64,000 bases of DNA from Flavobacterium ustbae (GTDB taxonomy: Bacteria; Bacteroidota; Bacteroidia; Flavobacteriales; Flavobacteriaceae), in the NCBI RefSeq assembly GCF_003946915.1, contig NZ_RPOC01000003.1, positions 124,001 to 188,000 of the forward strand, given 5' to 3'. The notes below the pieces were generated by a model. The model saw only the letters and a list, made by a program, of their open reading frames with translations. It was not told where the DNA came from and made no database searches. A program made the translations under genes and the position numbers. Below, one piece after another: positions 26,445-34,257 of the stretch (the stretch's first letter is position 1; every line of letters begins with the position of its first letter).

Positions 26445-26465
26445 GCCTGTTCGCTATCGCTCGGG
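26445..26465 (-). repeat. Dispersed 21-bp repeat, second copy
   Basis: Reverse complement of 2681-2701 with 20 of 21 bases identical (core TGTTCGCTATCGCTCG). Its inverse copy lies 23.7 kb away in the gap before the DUF5009 gene. Confidence 0.65.
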
Positions 26466-26481
26466 TCGTGGTTAAAAAAGA

Positions 26482-26736
26482 AAATCTGCGGAAATCTTTA
26501 TTCGGTTTTCCAATCTGCTGTATCTGCAAAATCTGCGAGAAAAAAATGCCACAGATTAAAAGGATTATAATGATTTTTATTGGCACTAATTACACAAATT
26601 TTCACGAATTGATTTGTGTCAATTAGTGCAATTAGTGGCAACATAAAAAAGAAATCTGCGGAAATCTTTATTCGGTTTTCCAATCTGCTGTATCTGCAAA
26701 ATCTGCGAGAAAAAAATGCCACAGATTAAAAGGATT
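26482..26736. repeat. Exact 85-bp direct repeat, two copies
   Basis: Bases 26482-26566 and 26652-26736 read the same, offset by 170 bp, from AAATCTGCGGAAATC to AAAAGGATT. Each copy ends in the left arm (GCCACAGATT) of the fold-back element described next. Exact identity implies recent duplication or gene conversion. It is part of the non-coding gap 26280-26866. Confidence 0.8.
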
Positions 26737-26847
26737 GAAATTATTTTTTAGCCACGAATTACATGAATTAGCACAAATTAATTCGTGGAAATTTGTGTAA
26801 TTCGTGGCTTAACAAAAAAATCTGTGGAAATCTTTTTAATCTGTGGC
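26718..26847. repeat. Nested fold-back repeat, copy A
   Basis: The outer arms GCCACAGATT (26718-26727) and AATCTGTGGC (26838-26847) enclose the inner arms GCCACGAATTAC (26751-26762) and GTAATTCGTGGC (26797-26808). The 130-bp element ends 19 bp before the second namZ. A less perfect relative spans about 26548-26640. No transposase or flanking target duplication is evident. Confidence 0.75.
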
Positions 26848-26866
26848 AGAAAAAAAATAATTACAC

Positions 26867-28006
26867 ATGAGAAATATAATAATCTGCATACTAATTTCAG
26901 CGGTTTCTTTTGCGCAGCAAATTAAAACCGGAGCTGAAAACTCTACAAAATATCTGCCTTTACTAAAAGGCAAAACCATTGGAATTGTAACCAACCAAAC
27001 CGGAATTATCACTAAAGAAAAACATTTAGTCGATTTTTTAGTCGAACAAAAAGTAAAAATCAAAACCATATTTGCACCAGAACACGGATTTAGAGGAACC
27101 ACGGACGCTGGCGAACATGTATCTGATGAAATTGATTCGAAAACTGGTTTGTCAATTACATCACTTTACGGAAAAAACAATAAACCAACTCCAGAACAAT
27201 TGAAGGGAATCGATATTATGATTTTTGATCTTCAGGATGTTGGAACACGATTGTATACATACGTTTCTACAATGCACAGAATTATGGAATCTTGCGCAGA
27301 AAATAATGTTCCACTGATTGTGCTCGATCGTCCAAATCCGAATATTGCGATTGTCGACGGTCCGGTTTTGGACATTGCTTTTAAAAGCGGCATCGGAATG
27401 CATCCTACGCCTTTGCTTCACGGAATGACTTTGGGCGAAGAAGCCAAAATGATTAACGGACAAAAGTGGCTGAAAGACGGAATTCAATGTAAGCTGACTG
27501 TAATTCCGTGTTTAAATTATACTAGAAAAAGCAGCTACAGTCTTCCGGTTCGACCTTCGCCAAATTTGCCAAACGATCAGGCGATTAATCTGTATGTAAG
27601 TTTATGCCTTTTTGAAGGCACGAATGTGAGCATGGGTCGCGGAACTGAAAAACAATTTCAGATCTACGGTTCGCCATATCTGCCCAAAAGTGATTTTGTT
27701 TTTACTCCGCAACCTAATTTTGGAGATAAAAATCCATTATACAACGGTGTGGAATGCAATGGTGAAGATTTGTCTTCCATTCCGAGAATTAATCGATTAG
27801 AAATAAAATGGCTGATTAAAGCGTATCAGACAACAGCAGATAAATCTAAGTTTTTCGACAAAAGAAAATTTGCGATTCGTGCAGGAAATGAGAAATTGCA
27901 ACAACAGATTGAAGCTGGAATTTCAGAACAAGAAATTAGAAACAGCTGGAAAGAAGGTTTGGTGAAGTTTAAAAAAATGAGAGCTAAATATTTAATTTAT
28001 AAGTAA
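26867..28006 (+). CDS. namZ: Exo-beta-N-acetylmuramidase NamZ (DUF1343, GH171), second copy
   Basis: A 379-residue exported protein with a short signal peptide (ending VSFAQQ). It shares the full motif set of the copy at 8707: GIVTNQTGII, FAPEHGFRGT (E72), DAGEH, MIFDLQDVGTRLYTY, LDRPNPN and SMGRGTEKQFQ. The two proteins align along their whole length with strong identity, so they are paralogs, probably with different chain-end or localisation preferences. It follows the serine hydrolase after a repeat-filled 587-bp gap and may need its own promoter, which I could not identify. Confidence 0.93.
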   Translation: MRNIIICILISAVSFAQQIKTGAENSTKYLPLLKGKTIGIVTNQTGIITKEKHLVDFLVEQKVKIKTIFAPEHGFRGTTDAGEHVSDEIDSKTGLSITSLYGKNNKPTPEQLKGIDIMIFDLQDVGTRLYTYVSTMHRIMESCAENNVPLIVLDRPNPNIAIVDGPVLDIAFKSGIGMHPTPLLHGMTLGEEAKMINGQKWLKDGIQCKLTVIPCLNYTRKSSYSLPVRPSPNLPNDQAINLYVSLCLFEGTNVSMGRGTEKQFQIYGSPYLPKSDFVFTPQPNFGDKNPLYNGVECNGEDLSSIPRINRLEIKWLIKAYQTTADKSKFFDKRKFAIRAGNEKLQQQIEAGISEQEIRNSWKEGLVKFKKMRAKYLIYK

Positions 28007-28112
28007 TATCTTTTAGGTTTAATTGATTTTGGGCAAACTAAAATTAAATCTGCGGAAATAATTTATTCAGTATCCAAATCTGCTTTATCTGCAAAATCTG
28101 CGATAAAAAAAT

Positions 28113-28246
28113 GCCACAGATTGACAGGATTAAAATGATTTTTATTAGCCACGAATTGCACGAATTTTCGCGAATTGATTTGTGTGAATTCGTGTAATTA
28201 GTGGCTAATAAAAAAGAAATCCGTGAAAATCCTTTTAATCTGTGGC
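28113..28246. repeat. Nested fold-back repeat, copy B
   Basis: The outer arms GCCACAGATT (28113) and AATCTGTGGC (28237-28246) enclose an inner palindrome starting GCCACGAATT (28148). It is about 134 bp, related to copy A but diverged. Together with shorter 'aatctgcggaaat' fragments from 28045 it fills the gap 28007-28346. The last 80 bp before the receptor gene have no recognisable motif. Confidence 0.7.
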
Positions 28247-28346
28247 AAAAGAAAAAAAAATCATCCGGACTACTTATAATTATAAAACTGGTATACTTTC
28301 TTGGTACGGTAAGAAGCTACTTTTGCCAAAAAAATAGTAAGCCAAA

Positions 28347-30209
28347 ATGAAAAAACTCTATTTTGTTGTTTTTACAGCAATTTGTACCAATTTTTACGCA
28401 CAGACCAAGCAAGATTCCATCAACCAAATGGATGAAGTTATTATTAATGAAGGCCGTTTTAACACGCCAATTTCTAAACAAAACAGAAATGTATATGTTA
28501 TTTCGAGCGAAACCATAAAAAAACTGCCAGGAAGAACATTGCAAGAAGTATTGCAATATGCCAATGGAGTAGACATTCGCCAGAGAGGGCCTTTTGGAAC
28601 TCAAGCCGACATTAGCGTTGACGGTGGAAGTTTTGAGCAGACTGTTGTTTTATTAAACGGCGCCAAAGTAATCGATTCGCAAACGGCACATAATATGCTG
28701 AATTTGCCTCTTCCGGTTGAAGCGATCGAAAGAATTGAAGTAGTTCGTGGTCCGGCAGCAAGAATTTACGGAATTAACAGTTTAACTGGAGCTATTAATA
28801 TCATTACTAAAAAGCCAACCGATTCTGGATTTATGGTAAGCACTTATGCAGGTTCTAATTTCGAAAAAGACACGCAAGATACAGGAGATACTTTTTACGG
28901 AACAGGAATTCAGGCTGGAGCGGTTTTAGGTAAAGAAAAACAGCAGCATTTAATTTTTGCATCGCACGATAAAAGCAACGGTTATCGTTACAATACAGCA
29001 TTCGAAAACAATAAAATTTTCTATCAAGGAAATGTGCAGATCAATGATAAGAATGAAATTTTAGGTTCTGCAGGTTATATCAATAACGGCTTTGGCGCTA
29101 ACGGATTTTACGCTGCGCCTGGAGATTTAAATTCTACCGAAATTGTTCAGACTACATTTGCTAATCTTCAGTCAAATCATCAAATTACGGATAGTTGGAA
29201 AATTATGCCGAGAGTAACGTATCGTTACAATTATGACGATTACCGTTATTTAGGAAATTCAAATCTGGCAGTTGGAAGAAGCCAGCATTATACTAATTCT
29301 ATTGCGGGTGAATTGAATTCTACAGTAAAATTATCTAAAGGAGAAATTGGTTTTGGAGCCGAATTTAGAATTGAAGATATTCACTCTTCAAACATTGGAG
29401 ATCACGATCGCGAAAATGTTGGTCTTTATGCAGAATACAGAACGAGTTTTACCGATAAACTAGATGTAAATATTGGAACATATTTGAATTACAATTCAGA
29501 CTATAAATGGCAAATTTATCCAGGAATCGATGCCAGTTATGCAATTACAGATGCGTTTAAAATTATTGGAAATGTGGGAACAAGCCAAAGGATTCCGTCT
29601 TTTACAGATTTGTATTTGAAACAGACAGGAAACATTGGAAACGCAGATTTAGATTCAGAAAATGCTTTTCAGAGTGAAATTGGATTTAAATACAACAAAA
29701 GAGCTTTGAGTTTGAATGCCAATTATTTCTATAGAAAAATAGACAATTATATCGATTGGATGCGTAATCTTACGACACAGCCATGGCAGAGCCAAAACAC
29801 TGGAGATTTAAACACAAACGGAATTAATTTACGCGGAACTTATAGATTTGATTTTTCTAAAGATTCACGATTGAACATTCTTTTAGCGTACACCTATTTA
29901 GATTCTGAATTCAAAACGATGCGTACAGAAACGTATTCAAAATATGCCATTTCATCCTTAAAACATCAAATTACCAATACGATAGATTATCAGTTCAAAA
30001 ACTTATCGGTAATGTTTGCAACGCGTTTTAACGAAAGAATTACAGGACCATCTTATTGGGTAAATGACTTTAGAATTAGTCAATCGATAAATAAATTTAC
30101 GATTTTCGTAGACGGACAAAACATATTTAATGCCACTTATTATGAAGTAGGAGCAATGCCATTGCCTTCAAGATGGTTTACTTTGGGAGTTAAGCTGGTT
30201 ACTTTTTAA
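28347..30209 (+). CDS. TonB-dependent receptor (BtuB/CirA-like, non-SusC)
   Basis: A 620-residue outer-membrane protein with a signal peptide (ending NFYAQ), then a TonB-box-like segment (QMDEVIINEGRF), a plug domain (LPGRTLQEVLQYANGVDIRQRG, EAIERIEVVRGPAARIYG, INIITKK) and a barrel ending WFTLGVKLVTF. It is the size of vitamin or siderophore receptors and lacks the SusC N-terminal extension and a SusD partner. The substrate is unknown. It is separated from namZ by the repeat gap and followed by a terminator, so it is probably monocistronic. Confidence 0.92.
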   Translation: MKKLYFVVFTAICTNFYAQTKQDSINQMDEVIINEGRFNTPISKQNRNVYVISSETIKKLPGRTLQEVLQYANGVDIRQRGPFGTQADISVDGGSFEQTVVLLNGAKVIDSQTAHNMLNLPLPVEAIERIEVVRGPAARIYGINSLTGAINIITKKPTDSGFMVSTYAGSNFEKDTQDTGDTFYGTGIQAGAVLGKEKQQHLIFASHDKSNGYRYNTAFENNKIFYQGNVQINDKNEILGSAGYINNGFGANGFYAAPGDLNSTEIVQTTFANLQSNHQITDSWKIMPRVTYRYNYDDYRYLGNSNLAVGRSQHYTNSIAGELNSTVKLSKGEIGFGAEFRIEDIHSSNIGDHDRENVGLYAEYRTSFTDKLDVNIGTYLNYNSDYKWQIYPGIDASYAITDAFKIIGNVGTSQRIPSFTDLYLKQTGNIGNADLDSENAFQSEIGFKYNKRALSLNANYFYRKIDNYIDWMRNLTTQPWQSQNTGDLNTNGINLRGTYRFDFSKDSRLNILLAYTYLDSEFKTMRTETYSKYAISSLKHQITNTIDYQFKNLSVMFATRFNERITGPSYWVNDFRISQSINKFTIFVDGQNIFNATYYEVGAMPLPSRWFTLGVKLVTF

Positions 30210-30232
30210 AAATACTTTTATTAGGATTGTAT

Positions 30233-30265
30233 AAAGCCTGTAGACTTACTGTTTGCAGGCTTTTT
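30233..30265 (+). terminator. Terminator after the TonB receptor
   Basis: AAAGCCTG (30233-30240) pairs with CAGGCTTT and runs into TTTTT; the stem is 8 bp with a 15-nt loop. Confidence 0.8.
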
Positions 30266-30449
30266 AATTTCAGCTTTAATAAACGCTTTTATCCATTATC
30301 AAATCTATAAAATAGAATCATATAAACTTTCTCCTAAATAATGTAACAATTATTTGGCGTAATTTGCTGAATTTTACGAGTCTATGAAAACAAAGTAATA
30401 ATCATACTTTCAGTTTCTGCAGTTTCTGATCGTATAAAATAAATTAGAA

Positions 30450-30710
30450 ATGGATACAAAAAATCAACAAAACGATTTGTTCCAAGACGGGATTGATCGT
30501 ACGCAAGAATCAAATTGGGATCCAATTTTGGGTTATCAAATGTATTTTCCAAGTGAAGAAAATAACGATAATCAGCTGAGTGAAAGAAATAAACCTATTC
30601 AACAGCCTAATACGGGAGATTGGGGAGATGATGCCGATTATGAAGAACTTAGGCATAAAGACCATAACCAGAGTGACATTGCTGAAAATGATGCAACTAA
30701 AATAGATTAA
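30450..30710 (+). CDS. Small acidic hydrophilic protein, unknown function
   Basis: 86 residues, rich in Asp, Asn, Gln and Glu, with no signal peptide, membrane segment or recognised domain; probably disordered. It lies alone between two terminators, and a good terminator (30719-30743) follows directly, which supports a real transcribed gene. No homolog is recognised from sequence alone. Confidence 0.6.
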   Translation: MDTKNQQNDLFQDGIDRTQESNWDPILGYQMYFPSEENNDNQLSERNKPIQQPNTGDWGDDADYEELRHKDHNQSDIAENDATKID

Positions 30711-30718
30711 TAACAAAG

Positions 30719-30743
30719 AGCAGTAAATCACTGCTTTTTTTTT
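30719..30743 (+). terminator. Terminator after the small acidic protein gene
   Basis: AGCAGT - AAATC - ACTGCT followed by a run of eight T. Confidence 0.85.
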
Positions 30744-30763
30744 ATGCTTTTTTGCAAGATCAA

Positions 30764-30798
30764 AATAAAAAAACACCTGCACAAAAATTGTACAGATG
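30764..30798 (-). terminator. Terminator of the SDR/Rieske operon
   Basis: On the minus strand CATCTGTAC pairs with GTGCAGGTG (two G-U wobbles) and is followed by TTTTTTTATTTT. It lies 40 bp past the SDR stop codon. Confidence 0.75.
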
Positions 30799-30837
30799 TT
30801 TTCAAATTAAAAAAATGAAAAAAGTGAGGGTTTATTT

Positions 30838-31596
30838 TTAAATGATTTGAAGATGCGGTCTAATCTGCATACTCACAATATCGCAACGTTTCGGTTGTGT
30901 CAAGCAGAATAAAACACTCATTGCAATATCTTTTGCTTCAAGCATTTCCATATCTTTTATTTTTTCTTTTTGTTCTTCTTTTGAGTCGGGTTGCATATCG
31001 CTCATAACCGCTCCAGGTTCTACATGCGAAACTTTAATTCCTAGCTGGTTTATTTCTTTTCGAAGTGCTGTGCTAAAACCTCTTATAGCTGTTTTGGTTG
31101 CCACGTAGATAACGCCTGTTTTTTCTTTTACTTCGGCGCTCATCGAGCCAATATTTATAATATGTCCAGATTTCTGTTCTTTCATTCTGTTGACTGCTTC
31201 TTTGGCAAAAGCGATATATCCTAAAATATTCGTTTCTAAAATATATTTCCAGTCTTCATATTCGCCTTCTATAAGGCCTCCAGCAGGCAAAGCGGCGTTG
31301 TTGATAAGAATGTCAACTCCTCCTAAAACTTTGTCGACCCTGTCCCAAACTCTCTCCATATCTTCTTTTTTGGTGACATCTGCTGTTTCGCCAAAGATTT
31401 CTCCTTTAGATGATTTTGTTTTAATGTCATCCATGGCTTTGTAAAAGTCGTTTTCGTCTCTTCCAAAAATAAATACACGACCACCGAGAGAAACAAGCAG
31501 ATCTGCGATAGCTTTACCAATTCCTGTTGTACCGCCGGTTATAACAATTCGTTTCTGGCAGATAGTATCACTAAAATAATTCGACAAGATTTCCAT
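30838..31596 (-). CDS. Short-chain dehydrogenase/reductase (SDR)
   Basis: A 252-residue cytoplasmic oxidoreductase with the nucleotide-binding motif TGGTTGIGKA, the NAG-type motif INNAA, and the catalytic Tyr-Lys in YVATK. It resembles general-stress alcohol-dehydrogenase-type SDRs with unknown substrates. It starts 17 bp after the FAD/Rieske oxidoreductase gene and ends at a terminator, so the two form an operon. Confidence 0.9.
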   Translation of the reverse strand: MEILSNYFSDTICQKRIVITGGTTGIGKAIADLLVSLGGRVFIFGRDENDFYKAMDDIKTKSSKGEIFGETADVTKKEDMERVWDRVDKVLGGVDILINNAALPAGGLIEGEYEDWKYILETNILGYIAFAKEAVNRMKEQKSGHIINIGSMSAEVKEKTGVIYVATKTAIRGFSTALRKEINQLGIKVSHVEPGAVMSDMQPDSKEEQKEKIKDMEMLEAKDIAMSVLFCLTQPKRCDIVSMQIRPHLQII

Positions 31597-31613
31597 ATTA
31601 TATTTTTTTATAA

Positions 31614-33194
31614 TTATTTAATTTTAAGATCTTTTAAATTGCTTTTGGCAGGGCCATTAATTACCGTTCCATCAGAGGAAAACCTTGAACCGTGGCAAGG
31701 ACAGTCAAATGATTTTTCGTCTGAATTCCATTGGACCACACAACCCAAATGCGGACAAACCGCTGAAAAAGCATGTAAGGTTTTGTCATAATCTCTATAA
31801 ACCGCAATTTTGCGTAATCCGACAGAAAGAATGCCACCGTCTCCAGCTTCTAAATCGGCGGTATTATTAAGATCAGATGCTGTAATCCAATCGAGATATT
31901 GCGACGCCATGTTCCCAGCTTCTTTGATAAAATCGCCAATTGCATTAAAAGTGATTCGTGACGGACTGTATAAATCCTGCCATTTATTTTTAATTCCATC
32001 AATCATATCTGTAATAATCATAGCTCCAATCGTAGCATGAGTCATTCCGTTTCCAGAATCTCCCGTAATTACAAAAACATTTTTGTCTCCAGGATTTCTT
32101 CCGAGAAAGCCTAAAGAATCAAAAGGTTCCATAACTTGTCCCGACCATTTATAATTGATTTCGTCTAAAAGAGGAAAGTATTTTTTAGCCCAGATTTCCA
32201 AAAGTTCGTAGCGCGAAAATTCAGAAACTCCTTCTTCATCGGCTTGTCCTGTTTTATGATCTTCTCCGCCAACTATCAATAAATCATATTCGTCATCAAA
32301 GCTTTGCAATCTTGCATAATGGTACGGCTGTGCGACCCATTTCGATTCTGGATCTCCAGTATCCCACCACAAAGCGTGTGGCAGACTGCCTTTCGGAATT
32401 TTCCCTGCAATAACATACGTTCTATAAGCGTGCTGTTTGGTATGCATGGTCAAAACATCATTAATTGGCGTATTGGTTGCCACCACAATATATTGAGCAG
32501 AAAAATTATAACCATTTACAGTTGCGCCCTTATCGGTTATATTTTCTGCGTGAGCTTCGGTATAAATAGTTCCTCCCAATTCTATTACCGCTTTAGAAAG
32601 GGCTTTTAAATAATGCATAACATGAAACTGCGCCTGATTCTTAAATGCCAAACATCTTTGATCCTGAGCATCGGCTAGAGAAGGAGTATGATTTAAAAGA
32701 ACTGTTTCTAATCCTGCATTTTGAGTAGCTTCAAACTCTTTGTCGAGATTTTTTTCTTTGTCATTTGGGTGAAGAAACAAATAGCCATTTACGCGCTCAA
32801 AGTCACAATCTATATGTAATTCGGTAACTATTTTTTCAATTTCGTCAATAGCAGCGGTATGGCTTTCGGCGGCAAGTCTTGCATTTTCTTTTCCAAAAGT
32901 ACTTTGCAGATAATAATATCTATCATCTAGCGCACAAGTTAAATGAGCCGTGGTTCGTCCGGTTTCTCCGCTGCCAATGAAACCATCTTCTACTAGAACC
33001 ACTTTTTTTCCTGTTTTCAAAAGTTTGTAAGCAGTTGTAAGTCCGGCAATACCGCCTCCAATAATTAGAACTTCAGTTTTAACATCCTGATTTGGTTTTT
33101 CGCAGGCAATTATATTTGTAGAATCAATCCAGAAAGAAACATTATCGCCAGAGGAGATACTGCCTTCGTTTATATTTTGATTTAGATTTTTCAT
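31614..33194 (-). CDS. FAD-dependent oxidoreductase with C-terminal Rieske [2Fe-2S] domain
   Basis: About 526 residues from ATG 33194 (ATG 33200 is also possible). Residues about 35-400 form a DAO-type FAD domain with the dinucleotide fold VLIIGGGIAGLTTAYKLLKTG and GETGRTTAHL. The C-terminus is a Rieske domain with C480-x-H482 (CPHLGC) and C498-x-x-H501 (CPCHG). This domain order is common in bacterial stress-associated oxidoreductases. The electron acceptor and substrate are not known. First gene of a two-gene operon with the SDR. Confidence 0.9.
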   Translation of the reverse strand: MKNLNQNINEGSISSGDNVSFWIDSTNIIACEKPNQDVKTEVLIIGGGIAGLTTAYKLLKTGKKVVLVEDGFIGSGETGRTTAHLTCALDDRYYYLQSTFGKENARLAAESHTAAIDEIEKIVTELHIDCDFERVNGYLFLHPNDKEKNLDKEFEATQNAGLETVLLNHTPSLADAQDQRCLAFKNQAQFHVMHYLKALSKAVIELGGTIYTEAHAENITDKGATVNGYNFSAQYIVVATNTPINDVLTMHTKQHAYRTYVIAGKIPKGSLPHALWWDTGDPESKWVAQPYHYARLQSFDDEYDLLIVGGEDHKTGQADEEGVSEFSRYELLEIWAKKYFPLLDEINYKWSGQVMEPFDSLGFLGRNPGDKNVFVITGDSGNGMTHATIGAMIITDMIDGIKNKWQDLYSPSRITFNAIGDFIKEAGNMASQYLDWITASDLNNTADLEAGDGGILSVGLRKIAVYRDYDKTLHAFSAVCPHLGCVVQWNSDEKSFDCPCHGSRFSSDGTVINGPAKSNLKDLKIK

Positions 33195-33323
33195 TATCAT
33201 TCTTTTTTAAGATGCTAATTCATTCAAAATCAAAGCTAATAAGTAAAATAAGAGAAGGCTTACAGATTTGTTCCTAAAATTTTATAGGATTTCCAGTATG
33301 ATTTTATATAACAATAAAAAGAA

Positions 33324-33350
33324 ATGGTATAAACGTAACCGTTTTATAAA
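33324..33350. promoter_or_regulatory. Operator-like 27-bp element upstream of the first small lipoprotein gene
   Basis: The segment containing TATAAACGTAACCGTTTTATA is nearly palindromic (TATAAA...TTTTATA). It matches the reverse complement of 33784-33810 at 24 of 27 positions. It lies 55 bp before the lipoprotein start codon. Confidence 0.5.
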
Positions 33351-33405
33351 TAGTTACTTAGCTTTTACGAAATCAAACAAGTTTAAACATCGAAAAGCAA
33401 TTATT

Positions 33406-33741
33406 ATGAAAGCAATTCAGCAAACTACAATCGTGATTCTAATTATCTTTAGCGGACTATTATTTTCTTGTAAAAACAACCAAGACGGATATAGTGACGA
33501 AATTGACACCGCTATCTCGCCTCTAGATAGTGCAAAAACCGATACCGATAGTATAAAAACGGAAGAAAATATTTCTACCAATATTGAAACCACACAACAA
33601 AATGGATCTAAAAGTACCGCTGGAACAGGAAGCGGACCGGGAGAAAGCTCGCAAGATGGCTCGACTTATACAAGTGCTGCCGGTTTGCAAAAAGATAGTG
33701 TGAGACTCGGAAGAGATACAATAAAAAATAAAAGGAAGTAA
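33406..33741 (+). CDS. Small lipoprotein, unknown function
   Basis: 111 residues from ATG 33406, chosen because it starts a lipoprotein signal (IIFSGLLFSCKNN); the frame is open further upstream to 33268, but that part is Lys-rich and reads through the promoter region. The mature part is Ser/Thr/Asp/Lys-rich, low complexity and probably disordered (SPLDSAKTDTDSIKTEE). It resembles the 67-residue lipoprotein at 33845 in signal peptide and D-x-I-x-T composition, so the two may be related. No domain recognised. Confidence 0.7.
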   Translation: MKAIQQTTIVILIIFSGLLFSCKNNQDGYSDEIDTAISPLDSAKTDTDSIKTEENISTNIETTQQNGSKSTAGTGSGPGESSQDGSTYTSAAGLQKDSVRLGRDTIKNKRK

Positions 33742-33783
33742 TTCTATTATATAAGAAGTTTTTAAAATTGTGTAAATATCACA

Positions 33784-33810
33784 TTTATAAAACGGTTATT
33801 TTTATACTAT
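33784..33810. promoter_or_regulatory. Operator-like 27-bp element upstream of the second small lipoprotein gene
   Basis: Contains TTTATAAAACGGTTA and TTTTTATAC, with the perfect arms TATAAAA and TTTTATA around 7 nt on the minus strand. It is the inverse of the element at 33324-33350 and lies 35 bp before ATG 33845. Confidence 0.5.
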
Positions 33811-33844
33811 TATAAAAGAAGATATTCATTTAAAAAATATAAGT

Positions 33845-34048
33845 ATGAAAACGAAGATTATGAAAAGAGCCGCTTTCTTGATTCTTCTTGCAGGTTTAGT
33901 ATTTTCTTGCAAAAAGAATGAGAGCACGACAGTAGAGTCTTATGAGAATGATAGTATTCAAAATACAATAGATACAGTTGGTCCTGAAGTCGATACCATT
34001 AATATGGATACCACAACAACAGTTACAGCTGATTCTATCAAGCAATAA
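33845..34048 (+). CDS. Very small lipoprotein, unknown function
   Basis: 67 residues with a lipoprotein signal (LILLAGLVFSCKKN, acylated Cys); ATG 33860 is an alternative start. The mature peptide is acidic with Thr/Asp/Ser repeats (DTVGPEVDTINMDTTTT). A terminator follows at 34072. Function unknown; possibly an envelope-stress protein like its neighbour. Confidence 0.7.
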   Translation: MKTKIMKRAAFLILLAGLVFSCKKNESTTVESYENDSIQNTIDTVGPEVDTINMDTTTTVTADSIKQ

Positions 34049-34071
34049 GAGTTCTTGATAAATGCAAACAA

Positions 34072-34102
34072 AAGCTGAATCTTTTAGGATTCGGCTTTTT
34101 TT
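34072..34102 (+). terminator. Terminator after the small lipoprotein gene
   Basis: AAGCTGAATC pairs with GATTCGGCTT (one G-U) and is followed by a T run. Confidence 0.85.
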
Positions 34103-34175
34103 GATGTTTTTATTAAAGAATTTAAAGAAGATTAAATTCACTTTAATAAACAATTAAGTAATGGCGTTTTTTATC

Positions 34176-34183
34176 TATATTTG
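34176..34183 (+). promoter_or_regulatory. -7 promoter element of the histidine kinase gene
   Basis: TATATTTG matches TAnnTTTG and lies 75 bp before the start codon; no clear -33 TTTG is seen. Confidence 0.4.
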
Positions 34184-34257
34184 AGAAGAATTAACCACTT
34201 ATATATGCCATTTCCATCCAAAAACAACATTAGAAAGTATTCTTACTCAATACGATA

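Noticed and set aside
26386..26722. Several short frames in the 26.3-26.8 kb gap
   Set aside because: They translate fold-back and duplicated repeat DNA and have no domain features.
28113..28246. Fold-back element as an insertion sequence
   Set aside because: No transposase, no clear target-site duplication; kept only as a repeat.
33268..33405. In-frame N-terminal extension of the first small lipoprotein
   Set aside because: The lipoprotein signal begins at ATG 33406 and the extension covers the operator-like element.
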